A DNA stretch of 64,000 nucleotides from Aphrocallistes beatrix. Lineage: Eukaryota > Porifera > Hexactinellida > Sceptrulophora > Aphrocallistidae. Below the pieces are notes generated by a model, which made no database searches, was not told where the DNA came from, and saw only the letters and a list, made by a program, of their open reading frames with translations. Shown in pieces: positions 20,596-29,030 of this stretch; the first letter of the stretch is position 1, and every line of letters starts with the position of its first letter. The stretch lies in the NCBI GenBank assembly GCA_963281255.1, contig OY725504.1, positions 3,286,001 through 3,350,000 on the forward strand, in the 5' to 3' direction. The translations under genes were made by a program, and so were the position numbers.

Positions 20596-21159
20596 CTATC
20601 TGAGATACAATGCTGTCAAGATTTAATTTTAATTATTTATTTATAGAACATGGTTTGCTTTTGTCTAGAAAAATTGTTTTATTTATCAGTTGGCAATACT
20701 AGTAATATTTCAAATTCACATGTGATATTTTGATTTAAAGAACGTAGTGGTTATTTCATTGTTCAACTTCGGACATGTCACGTGTATAATCCTTACTGAT
20801 ACCAGTACTGTTCCAGAATAAGCGTGAAATTGATGTATTCCGAATATTTTTCGCTCTAATTGGAATTTTAACTGCATTCATTCGAAAAAGTCACGCGACT
20901 AATGAATCCACCAGCAACAACAACCTGGAGTCCACACAATATATCGGGGTCTATAGAATAATTTCTAATGCGGTTCAAAACCAAAAAATTTGAAAACCGC
21001 TGCGCTTGATATTATGACTGCATCGACGGCACCAAGATATTAGAACTGGTCCGGTTAAAACTGTAGCAACCGTACCAGTATATATGAGTGTAAGAAGCTC
21101 CTTTAGGCGAATGGTTTAAAGCCCGAAAGTGGTTAAGAGCGTGAACATTTAGAAAAGAG

Positions 21160-21310
21160 TATAATTTTATTAGCAACTCGGAGTTTGCGCACAAAAAGGT
21201 TGCTAATACGCGAAGGTGATGATAAGGGAACAGAATTAATACAAATCTACTGTTGGGACTTGAAAATTGGTTGCGAATAGGGGAGCTGCTAATAAGTGAA
21301 CTCCACATGT
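21160..21310. repeat. Possible decayed inverted-repeat DNA element
   Basis: TTATTAGCAACTCGGAG at about 21168 is loosely inverted at GCTGCTAATAAGTGAACTCC (about 21283-21302). Internal GCTAATACGCG and GCGAATAGGGG repeats resemble the MITE cores elsewhere in the window. Weak. Confidence 0.3.
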
Positions 21311-21417
21311 TATTTATAGATCTAGGCTTGTGAAAATTTATGGGTTTGAAACTAGGAGCGTATCTCTGGAGGGCTGTATAATGCCCTGGTTAGTAATAGT
21401 TACATTTTCAATTTTAT

Positions 21418-21630
21418 CATGCCAACCTCTGCTAGGAAAAAAGCTGGACATAAGTAATATTTTAGCAGGACATTGAGTTATTTAACGGGACATAGTATAT
21501 TGATATTAGTCCTATACACTGAAAAGCGAGACAATTCCACTTTTTGGAACGTTTTCGCGGGAGATTACTTTCAACATATGTCCGAAAAAGCGGGACGTCC
21601 CACCAAAAACGGGAGAGTTGGCAAGTATGC
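21418..21630. mobile_element. GGGACA-rich element, copy 2
   Basis: Starts CATGCCAACCTCTG and ends AGTTGGCAAGTATGC. The inner AAAAGCGGGACGTCCCACCA stretch is shared with the 26011-26104 fragment and matches the first copy at 12769-12981. Confidence 0.75.
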
Positions 21631-21869
21631 AAATTGATTCTAAAAAGTAAACATTCTCCTCACTTTTTTGCCCAAATTTTTGACATTTTTTACATACGTA
21701 AACCCTTTTTGCCTTTTAATTGAATGTAAAGTATAATTCCGAAAATTAGATTGTAGATTTAAATATTTCAAGGCAACACAAATGTTGATTTATATAAAGT
21801 ATTTAAAAAATAATAATTTAAACGTATAGTAAACAAAACTAACAACAGGTTAATAAGACTTAAGATGTA

Positions 21870-23561
21870 TCATGAGAATCTCCCACTACAGTTATCATTG
21901 ACATGTGGTAGTTTTATTGCTTTTGCTGCAGAGTCCACTACGTCCATAAACACTCGTAGACGCTTGCAGCAAATACCGTTGCGACACTTGTATTCGAACA
22001 ATGGCTTCGGGTAGTCTACGTCTATGACACAATTCGCTGTTTGTTGCACTTCTAAAGGCGCATTTCCTGGCATATGTATGAACTCAATTGGAAAGTCGAT
22101 CAATTTCGGTAGGTATCTTTTTATGTATTCACCATTCGGGTCCAACTTTTTTGAAACGAAAAGCAATGGATCCTGGTAGGACTTCTGCTTCCCTGTTACC
22201 ATTGTTGAGCCGCTCGCCTCCAGCCAAGAATGAGTTGAAATTGCCAGATCGAAACATATTAAGTGTCGAGAAAAGAAATTTAGACCTTCCTCCCAACTAA
22301 CCCAGAGCAGACTGTTGGTGACAAAAGTCGCGAGAGCTTCACTCACCTCGTTAACTACATACCCCTCTGTCTTTAGCTGTGTGATGGCTGCGTCGAAAAA
22401 AGGGAAACCAGTTTGAGCATTGGTTAATTTGTCGATAATTCCATTATTATTCTTATCCCATGGTATTGGAAGACATATTTTGTTCAAACCGATTATTCTC
22501 TCAGGAATTGGCTGTAGTTGTGAGACTTGGAGTGCGAAATCTCTCGCCATTATACCAGCCAGCACTTTGTTAATCTTAATCCGGGAGTAATTCTCATCCT
22601 TTATAGTTTCGACTAGAAAGTTGAAAAGCTGCCTGGGGGTAATGCATCCGAAACGTAAATGCGGACTAATTGCCATCGCTTTAGCAACAATAGGAGATGC
22701 GTCCTCATCGCCTGGTACGTCCCGTAGCCTGGCTTTCCTGTACTCATTCAGATAGCCTTCTGTGTGACGCTCTCCCCCTTTGAAGATGAAATTTAGTTTC
22801 GATATTTCATTTGCTGTGAATAAGGCGCTCAGTTTGGGAATTTCGCTTGGAAATGGCGAATTGAGTCTCTGTTTATTTCCGAGGTCTGACAGCTGTTCAG
22901 GATTCAACGGAGGTGTGGTATCCTGGATTTTCACTTCACTCTCCAGATTGTTCTGTTTAGCGGTTATCGCTTCAGCAAGTAACACTCTGAATTTAGACAT
23001 AGGGATGGGACTTTTGTACTTTGGGGGTAGATAAATGAGACGGTGACTGTCCATATCATTGTAGAGTTGGACATTATTAACTGTACACATGTTGACGATT
23101 TTCTCGTTGAAAATAGTGAAGTTCACGTCAGGATCCATGTTAATCGAGAGCAGTTTAACTTTCCATGCTTGCACAAGAGTAGCCAGAACATCAATCGTCT
23201 CTCCTCTGAAGCAGTACAACTCCAAACCGAATTCGTTCAACTGCTCCTTCAAATCTTCCAGACAATCGAGCATAAATTGCCAGCGAACAGGGGCGACTGG
23301 TTTCGAGTCGAAACCATCGAAGATGTAGACCGCGTAGAATTTGTCCGGATTTTGTGCCATGGCTTGGTAGAGAGCTGTGTTATCTTTCAACCGCAGGTGC
23401 CGATTGTTGAAGACATGGAGGAGGACTTTCCCTTGGGGCTCTACGTCTTGTTCGATATCATTCACGACAATCTCAGTTTCCTCATCTGATGAAGATGATG
23501 AGATTAAAGAGGCGATCTCTGTAATGCTTAGGCTTTCCATTTCTTCCGTAATATCACTCAT
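21870..23561 (-). CDS. Cryptochrome/photolyase family protein (animal cryptochrome-like)
   Basis: 563 residues from the ATG at 23561. The frame continues upstream only to a TTG, and a strong acceptor (CTCTTTCAG on the minus strand, ending 23588) lies 26 nt before the ATG. An acidic serine-rich extension (about 45 residues) precedes the photolyase alpha/beta domain (LLHVFNNRHLRLKDN). The FAD-binding half is well conserved: PHLRFGCITPRQLF, IPWDKN, TGFPFFDAA, WVSWEEG and DPNGEYIKRYLP. The three electron-transfer tryptophans are present at W368, W423 and W446, spaced 55 and 23 as in Drosophila CRY. The two histidines needed by (6-4) photolyases are replaced (N404, E408), and the flavin N5-facing position is Ser442. 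DNA repair is therefore unlikely; a light or redox sensor role is inferred. Confidence 0.88.
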   Translation of the reverse strand: MSDITEEMESLSITEIASLISSSSSDEETEIVVNDIEQDVEPQGKVLLHVFNNRHLRLKDNTALYQAMAQNPDKFYAVYIFDGFDSKPVAPVRWQFMLDCLEDLKEQLNEFGLELYCFRGETIDVLATLVQAWKVKLLSINMDPDVNFTIFNEKIVNMCTVNNVQLYNDMDSHRLIYLPPKYKSPIPMSKFRVLLAEAITAKQNNLESEVKIQDTTPPLNPEQLSDLGNKQRLNSPFPSEIPKLSALFTANEISKLNFIFKGGERHTEGYLNEYRKARLRDVPGDEDASPIVAKAMAISPHLRFGCITPRQLFNFLVETIKDENYSRIKINKVLAGIMARDFALQVSQLQPIPERIIGLNKICLPIPWDKNNNGIIDKLTNAQTGFPFFDAAITQLKTEGYVVNEVSEALATFVTNSLLWVSWEEGLNFFSRHLICFDLAISTHSWLEASGSTMVTGKQKSYQDPLLFVSKKLDPNGEYIKRYLPKLIDFPIEFIHMPGNAPLEVQQTANCVIDVDYPKPLFEYKCRNGICCKRLRVFMDVVDSAAKAIKLPHVNDNCSGRFS

Positions 23562-23678
23562 AAGTTCTAGCTTGTATTTATCCAAGTCTGAAAGAGTTTA
23601 TAATGAATAATTAACTAGACTAAGTACATATTTATAGGATATGCTTGATTCATTAACTAATCGAAAGGATTGAGGATA

Positions 23679-23724
23679 TTTAAAAGTACCTAGCTCGCAC
23701 TTACTTGAGCTAGGTACTTTTAAA
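23679..23724. repeat. 18-bp perfect hairpin
   Basis: TTTAAAAGTACCTAGCTC (23679-23696) is exactly inverted at 23707-23724 with a 10-nt loop. It overlaps the left end of the next MITE. Candidate transcript-end hairpin or the remnant of an excised element. Confidence 0.7.
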
Positions 23725-23882
23725 GGTATGGTGGAAATAGTTCGACTTTCCAATAAAGAAAATAGTTCGAAAAAAACCCACCATTAATCCTAATGATAAA
23801 AAGTCGAACTATTTCCTAAATCCGCAATTCGAACTATTTCCTTTTTCGAAAAGTCGAACCATTTCCGCATTACCCTTTTAAA
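23718..23882. mobile_element. MITE with AAATAGTTCGAC repeats
   Basis: The left end TTTTAAAGGTATGGTGGAAA is imperfectly inverted at the right end (ATTTCCGCATTACCCTTTTA). GGAAATAGTTCGAC-type motifs occur in both orientations inside. One copy in the window. Confidence 0.6.
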
Positions 23883-23899
23883 TATCTGATGCATATACA

Positions 23900-24060
23900 C
23901 AGTAGATATTGGATATAGTGATAGTGCCGGGGACAGGGAGTTTCGGGTCAAATTATCACTTTATCCAATAAAATTAGTATGGAATGCCATCGACTGGGGC
24001 ACCTCAAACCCCAAAGAATTGTCACTGTATCCAATATATCACAATATAAAATATCTACTG
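23900..24060. mobile_element. MITE with CAGTAGATATTGGATA ends
   Basis: CAGTAGATATTGGATATAGT at the left is loosely inverted at the right (ACTGTATCCAATATATC then AATATCTACTG). TA follows the right end. About 161 bp, non-coding. Confidence 0.65.
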
Positions 24061-24121
24061 TATTTAATTTGGGGGCTGGGAGAAGCGGTACGGCATCTGC
24101 TGTACTACTTTTTTCAAAATA

Positions 24122-24292
24122 CAGTCGACTCCGCTTAATAGGGTTTCATCGGTCAGAGGACATTTTGCCCCGATTAAGCGGATAACCCTATTAACCGAAA
24201 ATACTTTGTATTAGCTTTTATTTGTGAGAGCTCTTCCGGTCCTGCCAAAAGTGACCCGATTAAACAGTGACCCTATTAAGCGGAGTCGACTG
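24122..24292. mobile_element. pogo/Tigger-like MITE, family A, intergenic copy
   Basis: TA duplications (24120-24121, 24293-24294) flank CAGTCGACTCCGCTTAATAG and its inverse. 171 bp, same orientation and most of the same interior as 8053-8239. Confidence 0.88.
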
Positions 24293-24475
24293 TACTAATT
24301 GCTATATATAAGTTTTGCAATGCTACATTTTTACCTTTACACAATCAATATCTTTCTACTTGTAATTGCTTTTTTTATCTAATTATATTCTGGTTTAGTA
24401 AAATTTTTTTTTTGTTTAATTATAACTAGTCTTCTTTTTATACCATCGAGATATCTGCATACTACTAAACGTCTC

Positions 24476-25789
24476 ATGTTTTTCATTGATACGGTGCTAT
24501 TTTTCTGCCTACGCGTTGGAATCGAGTTCCTCATATTACCAGCAGTGAGGATAATATTCTTCATTTTAGAGGGTGTTATTAATATCTCAAAGAAAATAAC
24601 ATTTTACTTTCTACCAAAACAAACTTTTGCTTGTCGAATTTTCGAACGAATTGAGGGTCTCTACAGCGGTCTAGTCGAGAGGTATCGCGGCCTTTTGCAA
24701 TCAATTTCAGATTGGATTCTCTCTGAAAGTCCTAAACGAATCGTTGCTAAATTAAAAGAACTGAGGACGGTATTGTTTGTGTTCGTATTAACAATCTGGT
24801 TTCTCACTTCACTAATAACAGTTCTCTTTGCAAATACCTACTTCTACTCTCCGACCAAGAAGTTTGACATTCCCTTCTATCTTGACTACACATACCATGG
24901 ACTGCCTCTTACCCAGGTCATAGCGTACCCATCTGACACGAGCGAGATTGCGAAATTCGATTTTGATACAATCATGACCGCAGATATCATACCGCATTCG
25001 TACCTTAACCTGAAGCAGTTAGATATCAAGCTGGGGATTGGTGAATATTATGATGTGTTTGTTTTATTGGAATTGCCTGAAAGTTATGCGAATCGAGACG
25101 CTGGTGTATTTATGCTGAATCTCACGCTGTACGGCGAGAATTCAACTTTAATTGCTTCAGCTGGCCGGCCTCTTTTGCTCAAATTCAAATCGAACTTCTT
25201 GACTTACATCCAAACGGTTGCCTTCTTACCTTTTTACTTTTTAGGCCTTTTTGAGGAGAAACAAACCTTGAAGAGTTTAATGTTTGAAGATTTTCAGGAG
25301 AAATATAAACTGCAGACGGAGGCGATATACATTTCAGTTTCCAGCCCCAAAGTTGAAATCTACACATCTACTCTCCACTTCCGTTTAAAACCGCAGGGCC
25401 TCGATCGCCTAATCTTAAACTGGCCGATCACCTCTTTTATCGTGATGATAATCTTATTTTTCAACTCGTTTTTCTTCCTCAGCATCCTCATGGTCCAAGC
25501 AGCTGTATTCATTGCTATTGACATAATACATTCACGTCTCCCCGAGGTAGCCAATATGTTCCCCAGGAATAGTTCCCCTGTGCGCTCATCGAGGGGAACA
25601 GCTAGACAGGGAAGTGAGGAAGGAATTGATATGCAACCACTCAACGTATCTGAAAGTCCACTGTACTCCCCTTCTACTAGAGCTCCGAACTCTCCTGGAG
25701 TTTTCGTCGAGAGGGAGTATAGTCCACTGTATGACAGAAGTTCCTCTGATCCGTTTTCAGGGGATCCTCAGGTGCGTCAAAGAAATTGA
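24476..25789 (+). CDS. BSCL2: Seipin (BSCL2 homologue)
   Basis: Single-exon, 437 residues. Seipin is an ER membrane protein that forms rings at ER-lipid droplet contacts and organises triglyceride droplet assembly. Two transmembrane segments (about 102-123, VLFVFVLTIWFLTSLITVLF; and about 320-345, FIVMIILFFNSFFFLSILMV) flank a lumenal beta-sandwich with typical features: FYLDYTYHGLPL, the LDIKLGIGEYYDVFVLLELP strands, FMLNLTLYG and SAGRPLLLKFKS. An N-terminal hydrophobic stretch of about 40 residues and a Ser/Pro-rich cytosolic tail follow the animal pattern. Length is close to human seipin (398-462). The start is the first ATG of the frame. A MITE nest occupies the upstream region. Confidence 0.92.
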   Translation: MFFIDTVLFFCLRVGIEFLILPAVRIIFFILEGVINISKKITFYFLPKQTFACRIFERIEGLYSGLVERYRGLLQSISDWILSESPKRIVAKLKELRTVLFVFVLTIWFLTSLITVLFANTYFYSPTKKFDIPFYLDYTYHGLPLTQVIAYPSDTSEIAKFDFDTIMTADIIPHSYLNLKQLDIKLGIGEYYDVFVLLELPESYANRDAGVFMLNLTLYGENSTLIASAGRPLLLKFKSNFLTYIQTVAFLPFYFLGLFEEKQTLKSLMFEDFQEKYKLQTEAIYISVSSPKVEIYTSTLHFRLKPQGLDRLILNWPITSFIVMIILFFNSFFFLSILMVQAAVFIAIDIIHSRLPEVANMFPRNSSPVRSSRGTARQGSEEGIDMQPLNVSESPLYSPSTRAPNSPGVFVEREYSPLYDRSSSDPFSGDPQVRQRN

Positions 25790-26148
25790 ACACATTCAAG
25801 CTTTTTATGAATATTTTTATTATAACTTCTTTATTTACCGGAGGATTTTATTTGCACGGTATTGATGATTGTAAATTTTTATGCATAATCTAACGTGTTT
25901 GTGTGAAAAGTTGTTTTTATAATCATTCCTTTCTATCTCATTTGATATTCTTTATACACATATATTCCAAACTTCCCGCTTTTTTCACTCTTCCAATGAA
26001 CTAATATTCACGAGTGTCCCATTTTTACATGAAATTTCTCCATAATATCCATTTTTAAAAATATATAAAGCGGAACGTCCCTCCAAAAACAGGACAGTTG
26101 TACTTCCTATATACTTGTACAAATAATTATACCATATTAGCACAAGAT
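25790..26148. other. Seipin-TELO2 intergenic stretch with a repeat fragment
   Basis: Contains the seipin 3' end and, at 26011-26104, a truncated GGGACA element (CGTCCCTCCAAAAACAGGACAG near its end). The upstream open frame before the TELO2 ATG overlaps this repeat and is not counted as coding. Confidence 0.55.
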
Positions 26149-28869
26149 ATGGACGCATCGCTACCTCTTCATAACTCGAATAAGCAACTGCAGTCCTGTT
26201 TACGCTCAGCTCCTCATAATGGGTTGGAGACACTGCCTTCTTATTTCAAAGAACATCGCAAACTGTTTGTTAAATTCAAGAAACACTCAAAACAAATAAA
26301 CTATATTCAAGCATACAAACACACAATTGAAATTGTAATTAGTCATTTGGCGACGAATTCATTTTTCAACGCGGATATTGTAGAATTCATTGCACTTTCT
26401 CCGCCGATAAACCTATTCACACACTGTGTATATATCCTGAAGAGGCCTGAAAGATCCAACTTAACGTACCAGAACTCCTTGACTTTATTACTATACACAC
26501 TGCAACCTGATAAACTCACTGATATTCTCAGCTCTTCTATGAACACTGATGTTAGTTCAAAGTTTATAAGCACTCACCAGCTTTCCTTCATACAGAGCCT
26601 TTGCTCTCTCCCCGATCTCGTGATGAACAGACTGTCCCACTCCCTGCTAATGGTTGAATCTAATAAAGACTACACCCAATCTCCTATATATCCTAGTAAC
26701 TTCTATCACCTCGTTTCTCATGTTGTTTTCAGGATTTTATCAGATGACAGTGATAAAACTGAGGTTTTTATTAGCTTTATTGCGAATATTTTCAATCAAA
26801 TTTCTGTGTTTGGGCACGCTAACATTGTGGCACGAAATTTGATAGCTTTTGCAGAGAGCAGAATAGCTAATAAGTCTAAAAAACTAGACATTTTGAAGAA
26901 TATAATTTCCGTAATGATGCCAAATAGGCTTGAGAGATTACTTGAATCCTTATTTTGTGAATATTTCAGTAAGAAACTGAGTAAAACATCTTTCTTTTCT
27001 AAGATCTTACTCAGCCCAGATTCATGTCCGCGCATAAAGACCATTCTAATTGATAGTTTCATAACTTCGAAGCAATACCCGATTTCTCGAATCAATCTAG
27101 GACACAATCTAATCCATTATCTCTGCTTGGAGTGTGAAGGTTTACTAATCGAAGTTTTGGGGAATATTTTGGATGCTTTTAGCAAGGAATCTTATTTGTA
27201 TTCGATTTCTATAGAACAGCATCAGTATCTCTGTCGTGTCATTATTCTCATCATAAGATACTACACTTACAAAATTGACCCGGTAAAAGCGAATCAGATT
27301 CTTCTGAAGATAGAGAGCGAAATGATGCGAACAGAAGTTAAAGACAACTTAATGTTGAAATTCCCACCAAACTTCCCTCAACGTTCACTATTAAAACAAG
27401 TAACCAGTGTTATTCACGCGTATCTTAGCAATAGTCGTAGTGAAATCCAGTTAGCCGGGAAGTTATACAGTGGAATGTTGATTTCCTGGATAAATACGGA
27501 TCCTTCTAACAAACTTTCCTTTGAATTTCCATCCACAGATCCAACTTTCAAGGAATTTTGTAGTCTACTCACTTCCCAGCATGAAAAACCGCCTGTTATT
27601 GAAGTGGAGAAAAAGACCATGGATGATGAAGTTACAGATAGCGAACTAGCGAGTGCTAAAATACTCTCAGATATGCAGAAAATGTTTGAGGGCGACAAAC
27701 CACGTGAAATTATTCTTCCTTCTTCAAAAGCAAGTGAGACAGCTGATTCTGATGATGAAATACAGACTATAAAAATGCCCTATGACCAACTAAAAACGGA
27801 GAAAAAACGACCACTCATTGAAATCCTCTCAGACAGTTCAGATACAGAAGATTTAGAACCCTATACTACAAACATGGAGTTGCCATCTCCAAGCGATATC
27901 TCCGTTCCTATCCAAGGACCATTTTCTTTAAGGGAATGCCTCGAATGGCTGAATGCTAGTTCTGAAAATCCAGTAGAGAGGAGAGCCAAGGTTGAGGCAA
28001 CTCTTCACAAAGCAGAAACACTCATTAGGTCATCGCATGATATTAAAATTTGGTGTCTCGATCTGGCTAAAACTTTATTGTTCTTCCCTGACCAGTTCAA
28101 TACTGATAATTTCGATGTTCTCAGGTTGAATTCATTGATAGCGATTTGCGTCTCTTGTCCTGTCGAAACCGCGAAATTTCTCACTTCAGAGTTTTATAAG
28201 AGTAATAATGTTATAATGGAACGTGTTGACATTCTAACATGTCTCGATCGTAGTGCCTGCGAATTATCACACATTTCAGAGAACAAAGTTGACCTAAGCT
28301 CGCTCAAAATGCCTCTGCCGAAACGTAAAGAGCTGAAGAAAGAATCCAAGGCCTGGGAAGAGATAATTACCGAGAGACTTAAAGCAAAGACTCGAATCAT
28401 TTCAACAGCTAGTCAAAAGCCTAAAGCTAGAGTAGTTGAGAATACTTTCGGTCAAGTTGTCGGCTACTTCTTCTATCCGCTTCTCTACAGTTATGACCAG
28501 CAGGTACGCTGTATGGATTTGCTCGCAGGAGACCATTGGTTACTAACCCATGCTCTCAAAACGCTAGGATCTTTGATTATCTACGCACAAGGGACTCTAG
28601 CTCTAAGAAACATGGTTTCGGCCATTCTAGACTTTGTCATTGCTATAAAGTCGGTTGATTTTCCATTAGTCAAACAAGGCATTTGTTTCTGCATTCTCTG
28701 TGTATTGGAGGTCTCGCCTCTATTCTATCTGCTCCCTGAGTTATCGTCGCGACTAGAAGAAATTGGGACATATTTAGAGGGAATTTGTGCTCGCGATACT
28801 GATGAGAAAACAAGACACATTGCCAGCGAAACTCTAACTCAAATCAAGGAAATTTTCCCGACTGTATGA
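26149..28869 (+). CDS. TELO2: TELO2 (Tel2) PIKK-maturation factor
   Basis: Single-exon, 906 residues from the ATG at 26149, eight nt after a TATTAG site; the frame runs upstream into a repeat without further similarity. TELO2, with TTI1 and TTI2, stabilises newly made PI3K-like kinases (mTOR, ATM, ATR) together with HSP90 and R2TP. The protein is alpha-solenoid throughout. The C-terminal domain starts near residue 767 with FGQVVGYFFYPLLYSYD and continues with DLLAGDHWLLTHALKTLG, matching the animal domain. A long acidic linker holds DSDDE (533-537), the CK2-phosphorylated docking motif that binds PIH1D1 of R2TP in mammals and yeast. A second acidic site, SDSSDTEDLEP, follows. Assignment is firm. 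Confidence 0.9.
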   Translation: MDASLPLHNSNKQLQSCLRSAPHNGLETLPSYFKEHRKLFVKFKKHSKQINYIQAYKHTIEIVISHLATNSFFNADIVEFIALSPPINLFTHCVYILKRPERSNLTYQNSLTLLLYTLQPDKLTDILSSSMNTDVSSKFISTHQLSFIQSLCSLPDLVMNRLSHSLLMVESNKDYTQSPIYPSNFYHLVSHVVFRILSDDSDKTEVFISFIANIFNQISVFGHANIVARNLIAFAESRIANKSKKLDILKNIISVMMPNRLERLLESLFCEYFSKKLSKTSFFSKILLSPDSCPRIKTILIDSFITSKQYPISRINLGHNLIHYLCLECEGLLIEVLGNILDAFSKESYLYSISIEQHQYLCRVIILIIRYYTYKIDPVKANQILLKIESEMMRTEVKDNLMLKFPPNFPQRSLLKQVTSVIHAYLSNSRSEIQLAGKLYSGMLISWINTDPSNKLSFEFPSTDPTFKEFCSLLTSQHEKPPVIEVEKKTMDDEVTDSELASAKILSDMQKMFEGDKPREIILPSSKASETADSDDEIQTIKMPYDQLKTEKKRPLIEILSDSSDTEDLEPYTTNMELPSPSDISVPIQGPFSLRECLEWLNASSENPVERRAKVEATLHKAETLIRSSHDIKIWCLDLAKTLLFFPDQFNTDNFDVLRLNSLIAICVSCPVETAKFLTSEFYKSNNVIMERVDILTCLDRSACELSHISENKVDLSSLKMPLPKRKELKKESKAWEEIITERLKAKTRIISTASQKPKARVVENTFGQVVGYFFYPLLYSYDQQVRCMDLLAGDHWLLTHALKTLGSLIIYAQGTLALRNMVSAILDFVIAIKSVDFPLVKQGICFCILCVLEVSPLFYLLPELSSRLEEIGTYLEGICARDTDEKTRHIASETLTQIKEIFPTV

Positions 28870-29030
28870 TATCTCTTGCAATTTTAATTTTTGTACGTAG
28901 TCGCGACATTTCGAATTGTTGCTAAATAGACAGAATATACGAAATATCCTCTTTGACCAAAAAATAGGTTTTATTATCCAATTGTTGCCCAATATCTTTT
29001 TAGTATAAACTTGCTAGATTCTTGTCTATA

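Larger units (their letters stand above)
20596..21869. other. 1.27-kb gap between the convergent E1-like and cryptochrome genes
   Basis: This gap holds the 3' UTRs of both genes, a GGGACA element (21418-21630) and a possible decayed inverted-repeat element (21160-21310). A minus-strand frame at 21012-21308 is repeat-derived by position and not called as a gene. Confidence 0.5.

Noticed and set aside
21870-23561. Loss of the electron-transfer tryptophans in the cryptochrome
   Set aside because: At first the DLAISTHSW segment suggested loss, but counting spacing against Drosophila CRY shows all three tryptophans are retained.
26098-26148. Upstream extension of the TELO2 frame
   Set aside because: It overlaps the end of a GGGACA repeat fragment and has no similarity to TELO2; the ATG at 26149 follows an acceptor-like site.
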